Shown: positions 1-11,764 of the stretch, in pieces | Layout of the letters: each line of letters opens with the position of its first letter | Numbering within the stretch: the first letter of the stretch is position 1 | Assembly: GCA_029216955.1 (NCBI GenBank) | Contig: JANAVB010044017.1 | Coordinates: forward strand, 7,174,502 to 7,238,501 | DNA: 64,000 nucleotides | Direction of reading: 5' to 3' | Origin: Iris pallida | Lineage: Eukaryota; Streptophyta; Magnoliopsida; Asparagales; Iridaceae | Made by a program: the position numbers and the translations under genes | Notes under the pieces: model-generated | Database searches by the model: none | The model's input: only the letters and a program-made list of their open reading frames with translations | What the model was told of the DNA's origin: nothing

Positions 1-1347
1 TTAGCATCCGAAGTTGTTCCTACACCTTCCCCTTTGTACGTTGTTGTTGATTCATCTTCAGGACATCATCTTACCTCACTCCGGACATCAGGCAAGATAC
101 CTTATCATATTTATTGCTTATATTTAGTCTATATTTTTATTATTGCATGTCATTGTTTACTTATTTCTAGATCTTGTAGCTGTACCATTATTACAGTTCC
201 TGATTTATTGCCTGCTCAGTGATATTAGCTTTACTTTAATTCTTATCCTTTGATTATATATGGACCTAGAGTTAAGGGACTACCATTTGTAGTGTATAAC
301 ATAAACCTTGACGCAGTTGTACCACGAGATTTGTGTGAGATGAGTAGCATGTATAGGTACTTGCGAGATGGCTGACCTATGCGCATGCGTTAGGGCTAAC
401 TGCTAATAGAGGCATGTTAGGAGACTTGGCAGTTAGTAGAGGTATAAGAGTCATGGATGTGACTCTACTAGGTATTGGGTGGGAAGAACAGTTCCTTAAC
501 GTTTGGGCCACGTATGTACTTTTCTATTATTGCCGGTTATCTCCACTGGAGATACGGTCCTAGATCCTGATACCTGATTTCCTGCTGGCCTCTGACATTC
601 GTTGAATGTTATGCTTTGAGGTCCCTGGTATCCTGGTGGGACCATACCTGGGTTCCTGCTCCTGTAGCCAGAGTGTCCATGCGTTAAAGGTTTGTTCTTA
701 CTGCATAAACACATTAGAATGGTCAGGTAACCCTCGTCAATGTCATATCACCCCGTCCCATTAGTAGCTTGGGACAATATCGCATCACGGTATAGTGTAC
801 TACCCCTTGTCCTTGTTTTGTTGAAGGGTTAGTCCACTGTTTCGATGATGAGGTATTGGATCTTTTTACGATTGGGACTATTGCTTTACTTGTGATTTAT
901 GACATAGTATATATATTCAGTTATGTGGCATGCTCTTTATGTATCTTGTTACGTCCCTCTGAGGACCTGGTTATCTCTCCAGGTGTGTGCTTTGTTACTT
1001 TTTGCAGGTGTTCTAGCCATGGCCGTGATCTTCTTCAGTCCTTCTAAGATGATTGCCCTTTGTTCGTCTTGTCAATTTCAACTATCCTTTCCTTGTATAT
1101 TTCTCTCTTTTAAAATAGTTGGTAGTAGATTTGTCTCCGTCCAACAAGCTTGTACAAATTAATGATTCATGAGTTGATTAATATCATTATTGTTTTTATT
1201 GTGGATGAGATTTAGTTATCATGGTTTACAGTATTTTACAGCTTATGTATACATACGGGGGTTCCATACATTGGAGTATACTTCGTATATATACAGCTGG
1301 CATGTCTACGTATTTAGTCCTAAGTATTTTGGGACTGGGGCGTTACA
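1..1347 (+). repeat. 3' part of a long LTR (Del/Tekay-like?), cut by window edge
   Basis: No coding signal is visible here; the small open frames have no recognisable domain. The stretch ends in GGGACTGGGGCGTTACA at 1331-1347, the usual look of the 3' end of a plant Gypsy LTR whose 5' end would read TGTAACGCCCC. Around 70-100 a short string (CTCACTCCGGACATCAGGCAAGATAC) resembles a string in the giant LTR of element F near 48840-48870 (CGGACATTCAGATACCAGGC), so a related Del/Tekay-type family is likely. The matching 5' end lies outside the window, so a target duplication cannot be checked. Confidence 0.5.
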
Positions 1348-1484
1348 GCTGCCAAAGAGAAGAAAAGGTTGGGAGATCGTCGCCCACACGATGTCTAATC
1401 CGAGGAAGAAATACGTGCAAAAGATCTTGGGGTCGTGACTGCTCGAGGTTGCTGGAAAGTGTCTTCTTCTTTCCGTCGCAGGAA
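1348..1484. other. Unassigned flank of Copia A
   Basis: Short stretch between the end of the first LTR and the target duplication of Copia A. Before Copia A inserted it was continuous with the sequence after 16472. I see no gene in it. Confidence 0.5.
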
Positions 1485-1489
1485 TAATT
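1485..1489. repeat. Target-site duplication of Copia A, left copy (TAATT)
   Basis: TAATT directly precedes the TG of the left LTR and is repeated exactly at 16467-16471 directly after the CA of the right LTR. Five bases is the usual duplication length for plant LTR retrotransposons. This fixes the element limits. Confidence 0.9.
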
Positions 1490-2466
1490 TGTAGGAACGA
1501 AATGTAAAGCGTTATACTCTAAGGGGGGAATAGAGTAGGTAGCGAAAATTTAGCTATAAAAATGTTAGTAGCAAGATCACAGAATATATCTATCACAGAT
1601 ATGTAAATGAAAAAAAGAGAGCAGATAGGAAACGCAAACACAAGGATGTATACTGGTTTTCCTCTTATGATGACTAGTCTAGTCGGAAGAATTTAGCTTC
1701 AAGTTAAAATCCACTATGAAAAAAACCTGCAAGTTTTCATCTGAAGTTCTTACAACTTCTACAACCCGAGCTTTGATCCAAAATACTCGACGAACTTCAA
1801 TTGTAAAGTGTCTTTCTTCAATCAAGCCTCTGATTACAATCACTCTAAAAGTTTTAGACAGTACCGTACTGGCAAATCGACTAGAGGATTGTAACTGGCT
1901 TGGGATTTGAACTTGAATAGCTTAGAACACTTTGGAAGAATGTATTGAGCTTAGAGAGAGGTGTGTTGAAATGAGAAAAAAATTTCTCTATTTATAGGTT
2001 TTCCAAAGGAAGAATTCGGGTAGAATTCTTTGAGAGAATCTCAAAAAATAGTCGTTGCATCCGTAACTGCTGGATGACCAATTTAAAAATCCAACGGGCA
2101 CCAACCAAACTCGGGCTAAATTCTCTTGGTGTCCAGACTTTGCTTTTTAGGGTTTTTGCAAATCTAATTTTGGGCTTTTTGAAAAGTTAAGCAGTTTAGG
2201 ATCTTTTTATAAATGGGCTATTTTCAAAACAAGGATATTTTGAAAACATTTTGGGGTAGCCTATTTGCCAATATGACTCGGTGTACATCGTATTCCTAGA
2301 CTCAATAAATAATGAAAATTATATTGATAAAGAAATACAAACTCAATGGCAAATTGGCTTAATGTCTTGAATGGTAGTTGTCAGCAATTGTCCAAGTATC
2401 CCTTATATCGACACAGGGTTAGATCAATTATTAAAATCAGGTTTGACCATGACTAATGGACCAACA
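1490..2466 (-). repeat. Copia A 3' LTR
   Basis: Begins TGTAGGAACG and ends GGACCAACA, 977 bases. It aligns with 9940-10039 plus 15549-16466 on the other side of the element, with many single-base differences, so the insertion is not recent. Shared strings include the AAATTTAGCTAT region and the end motif CCAACA. Confidence 0.9.
1988..1998 (-). promoter_or_regulatory. TATA box in Copia A 3' LTR
   Basis: CTATTTATAGG on the plus strand reads CCTATAAATAG on the minus strand, the direction in which the element is transcribed. Position inside the LTR fits a U3 promoter. The copy in the 5' LTR (15956-15966) has lost the perfect motif. Confidence 0.6.
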
Positions 2467-2481
2467 ATTCCTTTATTTTGA
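2467..2481 (-). other. Copia A polypurine tract
   Basis: Directly inside the 3' LTR. On the minus strand it reads AAAATAAAGGAAT, purine-rich, ending at the LTR start. It is where plus-strand cDNA synthesis would prime. The related Copia B has the better conserved AATGGGGAAGAT at 20840-20855. Confidence 0.65.
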
Positions 2482-3008
2482 TAATTAACAAACCTTAACC
2501 GATATAACTTCTCGATCTTTAATTTGAAAAGAATCAAAATTTGTAAGGTACTATTATGCACTTGTATGTGTCGTTTCCTCAAAAAAATTCATGTATCCTA
2601 CAAACGATGTTAGATCCATTTTCTTCCCCATTGTTACTTAGCAAAAATAATTGCAAAGAGAGAAGCTCCCCCGCAATCTATGCTTAAGTAACGAACGTTA
2701 AAGAAATATAAAAAAATATAGACAAAATAACATATATTTTACAGGAAGTTTAATGAATGAAGCATAAACTAAGATGAAAAATGTATGCAAAAAAATGCAT
2801 ACAAGAATAAAAGAGAGAACAATGCACACTGAAATAGTAAATGCATACTAATAAGAGTTTGAAAATGTATCAACTCAGCAAACAGTGACAGTGCTAATAA
2901 AATAAAAATAAAGTGCTATCTTGGAATTTTGAAGCATTTCCAAGCATACATAGATAAAATAAAGAGTCTAACTAGATAACATCAAGACAAAGTACAAAAG
3001 TGTTTAGA
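2482..3008 (-). other. Copia A 3' untranslated spacer
   Basis: AT-rich, no open frame of note on the sense strand. It lies between the stop of the third ORF and the polypurine tract. Confidence 0.5.
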
Positions 3009-4300
3009 TCAAAAGTCCTCAGAGTCATCATCATCAGCATCAGAAGTGGCACCATGTCCAAAAGGACCAGCTCCAGAAGTGCCAGCTCTATGAGAAAGGT
3101 GTGGAGTAGCACCAGAACCACGATACCAGTCATAAGCGTTACTGGGCTCAAAGAAGTGATGGACCGCCTCATCTTCATAGCGGTACCCAAAGACAGTAGG
3201 ATCTCGTGGAAGTGAACTGGCATGCAGACCAGTCTGGGCGAAACGTAGATCTGCAAAGAAGTTTGCCAGGGCCTAAAATCGACTAGCATCTCGAAATTTG
3301 TATTTCTTCAATATGTTAGTCACAAACGCTCGCAAAGAATTGTGCTCATCCAGCTGAGCCCGTCGCATATCAAATAGGTGCTGGTGGATACCCTCAGAAG
3401 ATATAGGATAATCCTGAGGAGGTGGAGGTGGTGCAGTAGGAGGAGCAGGAGGAGGAACAGCTGTGCTACGACGCGATAGCTGAAGATACTTGGGTTCAAA
3501 GTCACGAGCACAAGTGGATAAATTAATGTCAAAATGCTGAAAGATGATTGGGAGGATCATCGCGTAAGCAAGATTTATGTTCCTTTCGTGGCAAAGACCC
3601 ATTATCTGAATGATCATCTTCGAGACAGAAAAAGGAACCCTTTACGAATATGATATAAACGCAGACATTTTAAGGGTAGTCACATCATCCTTGGAAGTGG
3701 ATTTGGGCAAGATAGTGGAGTAGACGATGCGATGCAATTCGTAAAAAAATAAGTTCAAATATGTAGCTTTGAACTTTCCAAAACGAACTTGATCAGGAGA
3801 GCAAAGTTCATTCTTGAAACTGTTTATAGTTGTGCCTTTTGAAAATTCAAATTCAGTGATATCGTTTAGCGGAGCAACTTTATTTGGAATATCAAAGATT
3901 TTTGCTAAGTCGACATCATTGAATTGAATATCAATTCCAGCAAGACAACTCTTAATAGTGAAAGTGTCAAGGGTGAAATTGCAATTAGATAAACGAATAG
4001 CATTAGTTGCAATAGGGTATGAATGAGTGACAAGGTTGTGCAACCCTAATGCTTCAAAGTAAGTCCTGTAGGATGGAAAAATAGTCAGTTTAGTTGGTGC
4101 ACCGGGGCATATGTTGCGGACTGATAAATTTGTATACCATAATAAGGATTGTTCAAAGGTTTGGAAGAAAAAAACCCATTAAACGCCCCATCATCCGATT
4201 CGACGGACAAAAAGAGTGATCCTTTGATGGGATCCGAAGACGAGGCCTCTTTACTAGCCGCCGTCTTCTTCCGCTTGAAGGGGTTGAAGTTCTTAGGCAT
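3009..4300 (-). pseudogene. Copia A third ORF, 'putative plant transposon protein' (PF20167-like), broken
   Basis: This sense-strand frame sits after pol, where SIRE-type elements keep an extra or 'envelope-like' ORF. It starts with MPKNFNPFKRKKTAASKEA (basic N-terminus). A central region reads LNLFFYELHRIVYSTILPKS and, further on, NINLAYAMILPIIFQHFDIN. That pattern (a basic 'ILPKS' stretch, then 'INL.YAMIL..IFQHF.IDLS') is what I know from plant proteins annotated as putative plant transposon protein domain. Then follow a proline-rich run (PPPAPPTAPPPPPQ, near 3430-3480) and an acidic end (DADDDDSEDF) before the stop at 3009-3011. At least three frame changes or stops break it, near 4085, 3642-3620 and 3275. 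I see no signal peptide or convincing membrane span, so an envelope role is not supported. Copia B lacks this ORF. Confidence 0.7.
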
Positions 4301-4919
4301 GATTTCTAGAAATATATTAAAATCTACGAAATTGAAATAGAGAGAAGGAGGAGGTTATACCTTCTAAAATTTGAGTATATGGAGGAGAACGAGATTCTAT
4401 GCACGAATCCAAAATCTGGACTAAAAACTCTAAAAGATTTGAAAAAAATATGATGAAGAAAATCTAGGGTTTGAAGCTCTCGGGCATGGCTGCTGATGTG
4501 TTTTGAGAAGATGAAGGTGATGAATAGGAAGGGCCACATTCAAATCTAACTTAAAAGTAGCCGACACCAACCGAACTCGGGCCGAATTCGATGTGAGTTC
4601 GCTTGGGATTCCGTTGAGGTATTTTTATGCAGAAAAAATATGCCACTTTATATTCATTAATTATTTTTTAATTATTTAATTCAAAGTTTAGTTATTTTAA
4701 ATTTCAATTAACATAATTAATATTATTTTATGAATTAAATTTTGTTATACAGCAACTATTTCAGATTAGTTGTAGGGTACTATCCCAACTAACGGAGATT
4801 CATCAGGGAATGCTTAAGTACCATTTTGCTTTGACCTTGGTCGTGGTGACATACAGACCATTTGTATGCTTCTCTCGAAAACAGTTTTTGCATATTGAAA
4901 AATAATTAATAAAACAAAA
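4301..4919 (-). other. Copia A spacer between pol and third ORF
   Basis: AT-rich non-coding spacer. Around 4440-4620 and 4750-4860 it resembles 21200-21380 and 21440-21520 of Copia B, so it is conserved element sequence and not an insertion. Confidence 0.5.
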
Positions 4920-6360
4920 TCAATTAATATTATTGACATTTAAAATTCCTAATTCTCGACATAAATAATTGAAACGATCTTCTGCTAATAATTTTATAAA
5001 GATGTCAGCCAATTGGTTCTCTGTGTCTGTATATTCAAGGTTTATATCTCATTTGTTTGATGGTCTCTAAGAAATTGATGTCAAATCTCAATATGCTTAG
5101 TGCAAGAATGACATGTAGGATTCTTAGTCAAATTAATAGTGATAGTGTTGTCACAAAAAATGGGTATATGTAAATACTATAAACCAAAGTCTTCTAAGGT
5201 TTGCTTCATCCATAAAATTTGTGCACAACAACGTCCTACGGCGATATAGTCAGACTCAGTAGTTGATAATATGCCAGAATTTTGCTTCTTGCTAAAACAA
5301 GAGAATAGAGCCTTACCTAGGAAGTGACACGTGCTGCTAGTACTTTTTCTATCTGCTTTGCATCCAGCAAAATTAGCATCTGAGTAACTGGTTAGGTCAA
5401 AGGACATGATTTTGGGATACCATAAGCCAACAGAAGAAGTACCTTTAAGGTATCGAAAGATACGCTTAACTGTGCACAAGTGCGATTCCTTAGGATTAGC
5501 TTAAAAACGGGCACACAAGCAAACACTAAACATTATATCAGGATGACTAGCAGTTAAATAAAGTAAACTATCAATCATACCTCGATACTTGTATATGTCG
5601 ACCGGTTTGCCTTGCTCATCAATATCAAGCTTGGTTGAAGTTGCCCTTGGAGTGCCAATAGGTTTGATGGTTTCCAGAATGAACTTCTTTAGTAAGTCAT
5701 TTGTGTACTTGGCTTGATTAATGAACGTCCCATTATTGGTTTGTTTGATTTGCAATCCAAGGAAGAATTTAAGTTTTTCCATCATGCACATCTCAAACTC
5801 ATTCTTTATACACATTAAAAAATTCTTGACAAAGAGACTCGTTAGTAGATCCAAAGATAATATCGTCAACATAAATCTGAATTAAAAGAAGATTTCCTTT
5901 CAATAATTTTATAAACAATATAGTGTCAAACTTTCCTTTTGTAAAACCGTTATCAAGTAGAAAAGAGCTTAAATGATCGTACCAAGCACGAGGGGCTTGT
6001 TTCAGACCGTATAAGGCTTTTTTCAACTTGAAAATATAGTCAAGGTTTTTGAAATCAGTAAATCCTGGAGGTTGAGCTACATAAACTTTTTTTTTTTATA
6101 AAACTATTAAGAAATACACTTTTAACGTCCATTTAAAAAAGCAAAAAACTTAAAATTATGAAAACATGCAAATGTACATAACAAGTGAAAGGATTCTAAT
6201 CTCGCAACTGGGGCATAGGTTTCATCGTAGTCGATACCTTCCTCTTGGTTGTATCCTTGAGCTACAAGTCGGACCTTGTTACGAGTAACTAAACCATTCT
6301 CATTGAGTTTATTTCGGAATAACCAGCGGATGCCAATGACCGGATGATCACTAGGCTTGG
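4920..6360 (-). pseudogene. Copia A reverse transcriptase and RNase H
   Basis: The RT part has the Copia signature [15 protein letters not shown] (near 5990) and the catalytic YVDD in QIYVDDIIFGSTNE (near 5850). A second piece (5501-5872) has FFLGLQIKQ, GTP and YRGMIDSLLYLTASHPDI. The RNase H part (5177-5479) has RIFRYLKGTSSVGLWYP, SYSDANFAGCKADRKSTSS and TTESDYIA, so the D-E-D residues are present. The last piece, ending at the stop 4920-4922, includes LAEDRFNYLCRELGI. These pieces lie in different frames, so the polyprotein is broken by at least three lesions. The polyprotein would act in the virus-like particle to copy element RNA to DNA; here it cannot be made whole. Confidence 0.88.
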
Positions 6361-7560
6361 GAACAAGTTCCCAAGCTTGATTTCAAATTGGTTTAATTTC
6401 TCTTGCATAGCATCTAACCAAAAAATATTGCTACATGCTTCTTCAATAGTTTTGGGTTCTAGCTGTCAAATAAATGCAACACAGGAAACTATATCTCTGT
6501 TAGAGGAACGAGTACTTACACCTCTGGTAATCTCACCTATTACCAAGTTCTTGGGATGGTTAGCCATAAACTTTATTCTTTTCGACAGACTCTCAAGGTA
6601 GCTGGTTCCAGCTTCTAGTTCTGTACGTGCTCTGCTTGGTGGATCAGCAGGTGCTGCGCTTGAAGGTTATACAGATGCTATGCTTGGTGTACTGACCTCT
6701 TCATCATTATCGTCGATTGTTTGTTGATTCAATTCGTCAAAGGTAACGTTCATTGAATCTTCGATGATCATGGTCCTTTTGTTGAAGGCTCGGTACCCTT
6801 TGCTTTTGATCGCATAACCTAAAAATATACCTTTATGGGCCTTTTCGTTAAACTTTTCTAAATTATCTTTAGTATTAAGAATAAAGCATTTGCAACCAAA
6901 AATTTTGAAGTAAGAAACTGAGCGTGTTCTATCAAACCATAACTCATAGGGAGTCTTATTCGATTTAGGTCGAATTAGAACCTATTGAGAACATAACAAG
7001 CTATATTGACAGCTTTAGCCCAAAAGTATTGAGGTAGACTAAACTCGTTCAACATAACTCTAGCCATTTCAGATAAAGTCATGTTCTTACGTTCCACAAC
7101 TTCATTTGTTGTGGAGTCCTAGGTTAGGAGAACTCATGCATATAACCGTGTATGTCACAAAATTGTTCAAACTCTACATTCTCAATTCGACGCCATGATC
7201 ACATCGAATACGAGTGATCATGAATCCTTTTTTTATTTTAAAATTTCTTGCAAAAAGGAGACGAATTCAGACAATGCATCATTTTTGCGTGCAAACAAAT
7301 ATGCCCACGTGTATTTAGAGAAATCGTCTACTATTACAAATATATATAACTTACCACCTAGACTATCAATTCTACTAGGTCCAAATAAATCCATATGCAG
7401 TAATTGTAGAGGTCTAGTGGTACTTACAGTGTTCTTGGACTTAAAAGTGGATCGGGTAGCTTTCTTCTTTTCCCATTCACTACATACCTTATCCATCTTG
7501 AAGGTGATGTCCGATAAGCCTCGTACCAACTTCTTTGTGGATATTCTTAAAATGTGTTCA
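6361..7560 (-). pseudogene. Copia A integrase and linker to RT
   Basis: The best piece (7233-7529) starts with the GAG-pre-integrase end (VCSEWEKKKATRSTFKSK) and runs into the rve core HMDLFGPSRIDSLGGKLYIF with VDDFSKYTW, which holds the first and second catalytic aspartate regions. Downstream pieces contain the C-terminal part and the variable linker before RT, rich in acidic and serine residues (DDNDEEVSTPS). Stops and frame changes are frequent. Integrase would insert element cDNA into the genome. Confidence 0.82.
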
Positions 7561-8004
7561 TATTTGTATGACCGAGTCTCATATGCTATAGTTGACTCTC
7601 ATCATTCTTGGCGATTAAGCATCTACCTGCTTTGTTAGTCTCTTCCAACAAATAGAAAAATATATATATTGTCTTCCCCTAATACCTTCAAAGATAGTAC
7701 TACCAATTGAGCTATCAACTATAGTACATTTGTCTTTGACAAAGTTAATACCATAACCATGGTCAGCTAAATGGCTTATGTTAAGTAGATTATGTTTTAA
7801 CTCAGTTGCTAGACAGACATCTTTAATTACATGATAGAAAGTCTTACCAATGTTGTCGATACCTACTATATACCCTTTAAGATTATTACCAAAGGATTCT
7901 TTCTTCTTCGATAATATTGCGAATAATGAAGCATCACCGGCCATGTGCCGTGAGCAATCGCTGTCGAGGATCCACTTGCTTCTAGCATGCATAGGATGTT
8001 CCAT
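7561..8004 (-). pseudogene. Copia A protease and GAG-pre-integrase region
   Basis: Reads KWILDSDCSRHMAGDASLF near 7920-7985. The usual Copia protease motif there is D-S-G-C-S; here the glycine is replaced by aspartate, so the active site is damaged even apart from frameshifts. It continues with LATELKHNLLNISHLADHGY, the region just after protease in SIRE-like elements. The frame closes in KRLTKQVDA near 7615. Confidence 0.8.
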
Positions 8005-9846
8005 CTACAAGAGAATTTGTAGGTGAAACTTTTGGTACCAAATTTTTATCGGATCCTAAAATGTTAGTCTTTTGTATCCATGCACATAATTTTAAATCAA
8101 CTAGCTTTCTTACTCTACATGCAGGAGAGATATGACCAATGGTGCCACAATAATGACATCTAGCATGTTGAGTGTTAGATGCAGTGTGTTTTGCATGATT
8201 TGAAGGTCTTGGTTTTCTAGTTGGATATTTATAATAGAATGCATGCCTATTAGTCTTCTTGGGCAAAGTTTTGGGTGGGTTTGGTCTGACAATGTTGGGT
8301 TTGACAATGTTTCGATGTTTCAGTAAGTGACACATGTTAGGGTAGGAAGCAGCAACCTCTGGCTATTTTTCTAACCTAATTTTCAACTTTTTGGAAGTGT
8401 CATACAGTGTATTGTAGTCAGCAGTGAGTGCATCATTTCTGACTAGTGCTTGCTGAAGACTTTTCTTCTCTTTGAGTAGGTTTTCCTCTAGTTTGGTAAT
8501 GGTCTTGTCTTTCTCTTTGGATAGCCTTGTGGTCTCCGATAATTGCAACTTGATAGAAAAGAGCTCACCTACCTCACTAGTATTATCATTACTTCTAACC
8601 TCAGCTAGTAGGTCGGTACGTCTTTCTATTTCACCTTTGTATCCTTTGAGTACCTTCTTAGAGTTTTGGAATTTGCTACACAGTTTTTTGTAGTCACCTA
8701 AGAGGTCATTAAAGGCTTCAACTAAATATTCAAAGGTAAAATCATCATATGTATCAAACAGGGGGTTAGTGTTTACCTGATCATATGCCATTAAGGATAC
8801 ATTTGTAGCATCGTCTGATTGTTCATCTTCTGAGTCGCTGGCTTCACTTTCATGCCATATGCTTGTGTTGGCATGCCTTTTAGATGTTGATTTCTTCATG
8901 TAACCCTTTTCATACTTATTGCTTTTTTTGGTTGATGATGATGCTGTCGGACAATCCTTCTTGATATGTCCATTCTTCTTGCAACTGTAGCAGATTAGAT
9001 CTTCTTCATTGTTGTCATTATTGTTGTTGTGTTCTTTTGTTCTTCTCTTGAATTTTATGAACTTCTTGAACTTTCTTACTATGAGAGCTTGACCTTCAGA
9101 GTCAGAGTCATTGTTGTCGGAATCATCTTTGACAGATCTTCTGTGTTGAGATTTGAGAGCGATCGACTTCTCCTTTAGTGCAACTTCTTCAAAGTCTTGA
9201 AGTTCCAGCTCGTGAGTGAGTAGCTTACCCACGAGTGTTTCAGGAGACATAGTAGTGTGGTCGTTTCCTTCAAAAACTGCAGTAGCCTTTGGAATCCAGT
9301 TCTTCGTAAGAGCTAATAGAAGTTTGCGAATCTTCTCATGGTTATTGTATTCCTTGCCTAGAGAAGACACAGGATTTTCAATATCCAGAAATCTTGTAAA
9401 TATCTGAGTGACGGATTCATTTGGCTTCATCTTGGTCGCCTAATACTCCTGAGTAAGTCGACTGATCTTTGACTCCTGGACTTAAGTCGTGCCTTCATGA
9501 GTAACTTCAAAAAGTTTTCACACTTTATTTGTATTGTTCATGTAGACACCCTGTTAAATTCAGTCCTACCTAAGGCACAAAACAAAGCGTTAATAGCATG
9601 GGCGTCAAGACTGGCCTATTTTTTTTCTGCTTCAGTATACATGTCATGGGGTTTCTCAACCAACTCACCATCAGCAAGAATACGTGAAGGCTTTTTATAG
9701 CCATCATTCGCAATAGACCATAAGTCAAAATCTAGAGATTTCAAGAAGAAACTCATGCATATTTTCCAGTATTTGTAATTTGTACCATCAAACAGTGGGG
9801 GTCAGTTTAGGGCCTGGCCTTCACTTGTGAATTTCACAGTTGCCAT
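7982..9846 (-). pseudogene. Copia A gag (capsid/nucleocapsid), broken
   Basis: I place the start at the ATG at 9844-9846, which is followed by the typical LFDGTNYKYWKICMSFFLKS and DFDLWSIANDGYKKPS at the N-terminus of Copia gag. Two early stops break this part. The longest open piece (8363-9430, 355 aa) has the capsid region ending in KEKSIALK, then a lysine-rich stretch ALIVRKFKKFIKFKRR and a CCHC knuckle CYSCKKNGHIKKDC, followed by a long coiled region rich in E, K and L. A second knuckle (CHYCGTIGHISPAC) lies at about 8110-8170 in the piece 7982-8335. Two knuckles and a long coil fit SIRE-like gag. Gag would form the virus-like particle and bind element RNA. Confidence 0.85.
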
Positions 9847-9925
9847 ATGTGATATAGTGATCTATGTAACAGCAGTATTGATAAGAAAATAATAACAGTG
9901 TTACCTCGTTTTACCTGTATAACCC

Positions 9926-9937
9926 GCTCTGATACCA
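9926..9937 (-). other. Copia A primer binding site (tRNA-Met)
   Basis: GCTCTGATACCA on the plus strand is TGGTATCAGAGC on the minus strand, complementary to the 3' end of plant initiator tRNA-Met. It lies two bases inside the 5' LTR. It proves that the element reads on the minus strand. Confidence 0.92.
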
Positions 9938-10037
9938 ATTATAGGAACAAAATGTAAAGTGCTATACTCTAGATGGGGGGTCAATAGAGTAAGCAGCAGA
10001 AATTTAGCTATTAAAAATGTTAGCAGCAAGATCACAG

Positions 10038-10039
<2 letters not shown>

Positions 10040-10117
<78 letters not shown>
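10040..10117. repeat. (AT)n microsatellite, left of LINE 1
   Basis: About 78 bases of pure AT dinucleotide. The intact LTR at 1580-1590 has only ATATATC here, so the tract grew or was brought in with the LINE insertion. Confidence 0.95.
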
Positions 10118-10118
<1 letters not shown>

Positions 10119-11443
10119 CGCCGCAGATCCCCATCGTTCCCCAAGGCGGAGTTACTGACGCCGTCACCGTCTCCCCTGTCGCCCCGGCTCCCCCACTCCG
10201 CATTCTCTCAAGGAATCCCTCCACACCTCCCCCCAGCTCCAAGATCACCCTCCCCCAGAGTGGACCCTCGATTGCCCGTTCCGCTCCCTCGGGACCTTCG
10301 GCCCCCGGTCCGTCCCAACCTTCTTTCGTCGCCATGCTTCGTCCGGATCTCAATCCTCCGAACGGCACCATTATCCCAGATGTCCATCTGCCGGACATTG
10401 ATTACCCCCAAGAAATATCAGCTCCAGTCATCTCCTTCTCCGACAAAGAAATGTCGTCTCTGTCTGCGGCCTTTTCTCACACATTTGTCCTGAAATTTTC
10501 CACCGGTTGTCCCAAACTTTCCAAGGTGCAGGAAGCTATCGCCAAATGGAATCTCGACTCCGAATACCGAGGGGCTCCACTCGATCCCAGACACATTCTC
10601 CTTCACCTGTCGTCAGAAAGCGACCATAGAACTGTGTGGTCCAAGGGCACTTGTAAAATTGACACCTACCAGATGAAGAACATCAAGTAGTCCCCAGGGT
10701 TCAACACTAAAGAAGACTCAGCCACAGTTGCTGCTTGGGTTACTCTCCCAAACCTCCCTCTCATTTGCTTTGTCCCAGCGGCGCTAAGGCGCATCGCTAA
10801 CTCCTTCGGGACGTACGTGGCGACGGCACCCGAGACAAGCAACCTCACTAAAGCCCACTACGCCAAAATCTGTGTCGAGCTAGATCTCACTTCAGATCCA
10901 CCCAACTTCATCACCATCGAGCTAGGCAACCGCTCCCACACTCAACAAATCCTCTACGACAATCACATATTGTACTGCAAGCATTGCCGCCTAAGAGGCC
11001 ACCAACCCAAGTACTGTCATCGCCTTCACCCGGAGCTTAAAAAGAAGCCATCCAAGAAAGACGCCGACCTACCTACCGGACAATCCCCCAAGCCGCCCAT
11101 CCTCCCTCTTCCGAACTCCCATATTCGATTCGACTCCAGTAACGGAGCACCCGAACTCGTCGATCAACCAAGCAGGGCCCTGATCCCTTTCATCCCCCAA
11201 CACATAGAGATCTCCAACCAATTCGCCATCCTTCAATCGGAGGATCCAGATGCTGCCGACCCTCCGGAAGGCTCCAGTAGTCCCAAGCAAAAGCCTCTCT
11301 CTCCCAACTCCTCGCAATTGGTGGAGACTTTAGACCTGGGTAGCGCAGATCCCCAGAACCTCTCCACAGGTCAAGGAAATGCCCCCCTACATCTCCCCTT
11401 AACGATGAAGCTCACCAATCCCCCAGATCGAAAACGGTCGTAG
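10118..11443 (+). pseudogene. LINE 1 ORF1 (DUF4283 and CCHC-type knuckle)
   Basis: One frame is open from the truncated 5' end to TAG at 11441-11443, apart from a single TAG at 10688-10690 where this family normally has tryptophan ('FKWSPGF' type context: MKNIK*SPGF). A proline/serine-rich N-terminal part is followed by a DUF4283-like region from about 10440 (FSDKEMSSLSAAFSHTFVLK) to 10870 and a knuckle YCKHCRLRGHQPKYCH at about 10973-11020. The C-terminal part is proline-rich. ORF1 proteins of plant L1 elements bind the element RNA. The start codon is missing because of 5' truncation. Confidence 0.85.
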
Positions 11444-11764
11444 ACGCCCTTGCCATCCTCGGCCCCGACCAAGCGAGAAGAGGCCTGCAAGTCCTAGCCG
11501 CAGGATTTCCCCTTCAGCAATTGTTGATTGAGAATAAGCACGACTCCCTAACCATCCCCACGGAGGACCCGGTAGTCGACTCAGCTGGTGACCTGATAGG
11601 CCCCTCATCAGGCTAGCTCGAGCGCCTCAACCTCAATCCTCCCACTACATTGAATGCGAAACCATCGAACTCCCAACGGAGTGAATCAGGCACCGTCAAA
11701 ACTGCCAACATCCAAACCAGATCCGCCGCAAGGCGGAACAAAAAACATCCCCATAACCTAACAA

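Noticed and set aside
2972..3289. 105-codon minus-strand frame rich in L and M
   Set aside because: Shadow of the third ORF in another frame; the sense frame gives the acidic tail.
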